In this document: positions 61,927-64,000 of the stretch, in pieces | How positions within the stretch are numbered: position 1 is the stretch's first letter | Layout: each line of letters begins with the position of its first letter | From: Lachnospiraceae bacterium | GTDB taxonomy: Bacteria > Bacillota > Clostridia > Lachnospirales > Lachnospiraceae | Assembly (NCBI GenBank): GCA_028693165.1 | Contig: JAQUVX010000007.1 | Span: 1 to 64,000 of the forward strand | Direction of reading: 5' to 3' | Length of the DNA stretch: 64,000 nucleotides | Notes under the pieces: model-generated | What the model saw: only the letters and a program-made list of their open reading frames with translations | Told to the model about the DNA's origin: nothing | The model's database searches: none | Position numbers and translations under genes: made by a program

Positions 61927-62604
61927 TCAAAAAATATTGCACAGAGCCAGGAGCGCCTCCTGATATCGGCTTCTCCAGTCGTCTCCCAGATTTATGATTT
62001 CGGATAATTTATCCACCTCTGACAGATTATACCCAATCCGGATTTTATGCAAGCGATTTAGGAATTTATTGTACTCTTTCTCAATGGATCGGTAAGGATA
62101 GCCCAGTCTCATGTAAAGATCCAGACGCTCTAAATATTTGCCGCATTTGATGATGTTGCGGCACTCTTCATCCTCCACGTTGTCGTCCAGACACCCCCAG
62201 AAAGCAAACAGATCATCCAGTACCGGCTGCAGATCATAGACCAGAGCCTGCGAATCCTCCGCGCGCTCGATGCTGTCCAGTGCCAGCTGAATATAGGAAA
62301 GCGTCTTGCTGCTCAGTTCATCCCGAAGCACCACCGCATTGTCAAAGGCGCGCAGCATGTTGCTGTAGACGGAGTTCGGATCGTTCTGTGAGAACAGATA
62401 TTTGTGAATAAAATCTTCCTGATCCTTATAACTATTCGGAATGGACAGTTCTTTGCAAAAACTCTGATAAGCCACCTCTGCATCGTCCATGTCCAGCATC
62501 CTGTCAAAATAGCGAAAAAACGAATCCAGTGTCGTAAAGACACGTTCTGCATAACGTCCCAACCAAAATAAATGATCTGATTTTTCTAACGAGATAATAC
62601 CCAT
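61927..62604 (-). CDS. Alpha-E domain protein (225 aa)
   Basis: All-alpha protein of the DUF403 (alpha-E) family: SLEKSDHLFWLGRYAERVFT at the start, then ALDSIERAEDSQALVYDLQ and YLERLDLYMRLGYPYRSIEK. These proteins are nearly always encoded beside circularly permuted ATP-grasp ligases and are proposed to assist them. The start overlaps the ATP-grasp gene by 19 bases. There is no signal peptide. Confidence 0.92.
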   Translation of the reverse strand: MGIISLEKSDHLFWLGRYAERVFTTLDSFFRYFDRMLDMDDAEVAYQSFCKELSIPNSYKDQEDFIHKYLFSQNDPNSVYSNMLRAFDNAVVLRDELSSKTLSYIQLALDSIERAEDSQALVYDLQPVLDDLFAFWGCLDDNVEDEECRNIIKCGKYLERLDLYMRLGYPYRSIEKEYNKFLNRLHKIRIGYNLSEVDKLSEIINLGDDWRSRYQEALLALCNIF

Positions 62605-63935
62605 GTGTCCTTAAAACCTCCTCCCTGAGATGAATTTACAACAAAGGAATCAGGATTACGCGAGAAGCGGGTGAGTCCGCTGGCCCACACGCGTGTCGTG
62701 TCCCCTGTCAGCACAAAGGCTCTCAAATCCGCCTTGCGCGGAACCGCTGTGTCTCCTTCCACAATATCCAGATCAATAAAGTCGATGACCTCCTGCGCGA
62801 TGAAACGGCGCGGTTCCCTGCAAATCACTTTCTTCAAATCTTCCAGTTTTTCTTTCGTCAGTTCACTGCCAAAGACAACGCCGTAGCCGCCGGCCTCCGA
62901 TACATCCTTGACCACCAGACGCTCCAGATGCTCCAGAATGAAGTTCCGGTCCTTCTCATAGAACGCCAGATAGGTTGGTGCATTCTTAAGGATCGCCTCC
63001 TCGCCCAGATAATACTTCACCATATGCGGCACAAAATAGTAGACGCCCTTGTCATCCGCCACGCCGTTGCCAGGTGCATTGACCAGCGCCACATTGCCGC
63101 TGCGGTACACATCCATGATCCCCGGAACTCCGATCAGCGAATCAGGTTCAAAGCACAGCGGATCTAAATACTCATCGGAGATGCGGCGGTACACCGTTCC
63201 CACCTGAAGCTGTCTGCCGTGATACTGGCGATAATACAGCCGGTTGTCTTCCACGAACAGATCCTGCGGCATCGCCAGGATCGCGCCGGAGCGCTCCGCC
63301 AGATAAGAATGCTCAAAGAATGCCGCATTGTAACGGCCCGGCGTCAGCACCACATTGATGCCGCCGGTATTGACCGCATCCATGACTTCCTTGAGCATGG
63401 CAGCATAATTCCGGTTGTCCACGATGTGGTTGGCGGTAAAGGTGCGCGGAGACGCCTGCCGGGTCAGCTCCCGGGCAATCATCGGATATGACGCACCGGA
63501 TGGGATGCGCAGGTTGTCCTCCAGTATGTACCACTCCCTGTCCTTCGCCTGCACCAGATCGATACCGGCAATGTGACTGAAAATGTTCTTCGGCGGCTTG
63601 ATGCCCTCGCACTGCGGCAGATATCCCTTGGAGGAGAAAATAAAATCTTCCGGGATCACACCGTCTTTGACGATCTTTTTCTCTCCATAAATGTCAGCCA
63701 GAAAGCAGTTCAGTGCTTTGACACGCTGGGTCAGCCCCCGCTCCAGAAACGCAAATTCGGCTGCCGTGATCACCCGCGCAAGCGGATCAAACGGAAAAAG
63801 CTGCTCATGAAATTCATTGTGTTTGTAAATGCCAAACTTGACCCCGTACCTTGCCATCAGCCGGTTGATTCCTTCCATGTGTTCTACCAGTTCTCTCATA
63901 GACCTTCCACATCCCCTCTTATAGATAGACAGCAT
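62586..63935 (-). CDS. Circularly permuted ATP-grasp ligase (449 aa)
   Basis: DUF404/DUF407 protein, a permuted ATP-grasp enzyme predicted to form peptide or amide bonds. Family stretches are MARYGVKFGIYKHNEFHEQL, FPFDPLARVITAAEFAFLER, ILEDNLRIPSGASYPMIAR and the C-terminal RKADLRAFVLTGDTTRVWAS then GLTRFSRNPDSFVVNSSQGG with the ATP ligands. GAGGAGG is eight bases before the ATG at 63935. It is the first gene visible of a tightly overlapped five-gene operon. The product is unknown. Confidence 0.93.
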   Translation of the reverse strand: MLSIYKRGCGRSMRELVEHMEGINRLMARYGVKFGIYKHNEFHEQLFPFDPLARVITAAEFAFLERGLTQRVKALNCFLADIYGEKKIVKDGVIPEDFIFSSKGYLPQCEGIKPPKNIFSHIAGIDLVQAKDREWYILEDNLRIPSGASYPMIARELTRQASPRTFTANHIVDNRNYAAMLKEVMDAVNTGGINVVLTPGRYNAAFFEHSYLAERSGAILAMPQDLFVEDNRLYYRQYHGRQLQVGTVYRRISDEYLDPLCFEPDSLIGVPGIMDVYRSGNVALVNAPGNGVADDKGVYYFVPHMVKYYLGEEAILKNAPTYLAFYEKDRNFILEHLERLVVKDVSEAGGYGVVFGSELTKEKLEDLKKVICREPRRFIAQEVIDFIDLDIVEGDTAVPRKADLRAFVLTGDTTRVWASGLTRFSRNPDSFVVNSSQGGGFKDTWVLSR

Positions 63936-64000
63936 CGAGTATACCTCCTCGCGGGACGATTCTGCATCATGCAGGCTCGCATTCGCGATACAAAAAAAGA

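Overview
The window looks like a chromosomal segment of a low-to-mid GC Firmicute of class Clostridia, most likely family Lachnospiraceae. This is inferred from gene content: a Firmicutes-type CpsB/CpsC/CpsD plus LytR-CpsA-Psr capsule module, a pyrophosphate-type phosphofructokinase, a DarA-like c-di-AMP receptor, LuxS, a single-chain 1254-residue PurL, a SpoIID-domain protein and a Firmicutes-style 6S RNA. I cannot fix genus or species from the sequence alone. The region from about 8 to 25 kb is visibly richer in A+T than the region after 31 kb, which fits an exchanged surface-polysaccharide locus set in a more GC-rich backbone.

Layout. Positions 1-754 hold the 5' part of a secreted cell-wall-binding-repeat protein. 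Positions 839-6927 are a leftward five-gene operon for GDP-mannose and GDP-L-fucose (gmd, fcl, manC, manA, phosphohexomutase), with a divergent AraC-family regulator at 7098. A decayed strip (about 8.0-8.5 kb) holds an IS5-type transposase remnant and a 78-bp remnant of a second flippase gene. Positions 8578-31828 are a leftward exopolysaccharide or capsule cluster. It runs from cpsB, cpsC, cpsD, an LCP protein, a small exported protein, the priming sugar transferase and a UDP-sugar dehydrogenase into seven apparently intact glycosyltransferases, a Wzy-like polymerase, a Wzx flippase, an epimerase and an FAD-dependent mutase-like protein. Several genes in it are broken: an acyltransferase with two frameshifts, a second acyltransferase tail, a rhamnosyltransferase-like GT2 and short orphan tails. 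The cluster probably uses GDP-fucose and UDP-uronic acid. Upstream of cpsB lies a 206-bp tandem duplication of the divergent promoter shared with a small XRE regulator (32199).

The right half is mostly backbone: PPi-phosphofructokinase, SpoIID-like protein, AI-2E-family transporter, a 6S RNA with its own promoter and terminator, AzlCD, a PflA-like radical SAM protein, then an interval with a strong promoter aimed at a purine-rich non-coding stretch (about 39.95-40.36 kb). An operon with a response regulator, YhfC-type membrane protease, flavodiiron protein and DarA follows, then Dus, a bacterial PH-domain protein, a LUD protein, an aldose-epimerase-like protein, a frameshifted AAA ATPase, a LysR regulator, a YmaF-like His-rich protein, PurL, a sigma-70-like protein lacking region 4, and LuxS. 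A small operon pairs a trypsin-like protease without a signal peptide with an unrecognised 121-residue protein. A two-component system and tRNA-Ala(GGC) follow.

The window ends with a tightly overlapped operon (59254-63935): circularly permuted ATP-grasp, alpha-E, transglutaminase-like protein and two AstE-like proteins, one of which has lost its zinc ligands. This looks like a ligation and hydrolysis system for an unknown peptide-like product. It and the protease/121-residue pair are the best candidates for undescribed biology here. The divergent-promoter duplication and the purine-rich transcript are the best non-coding candidates.
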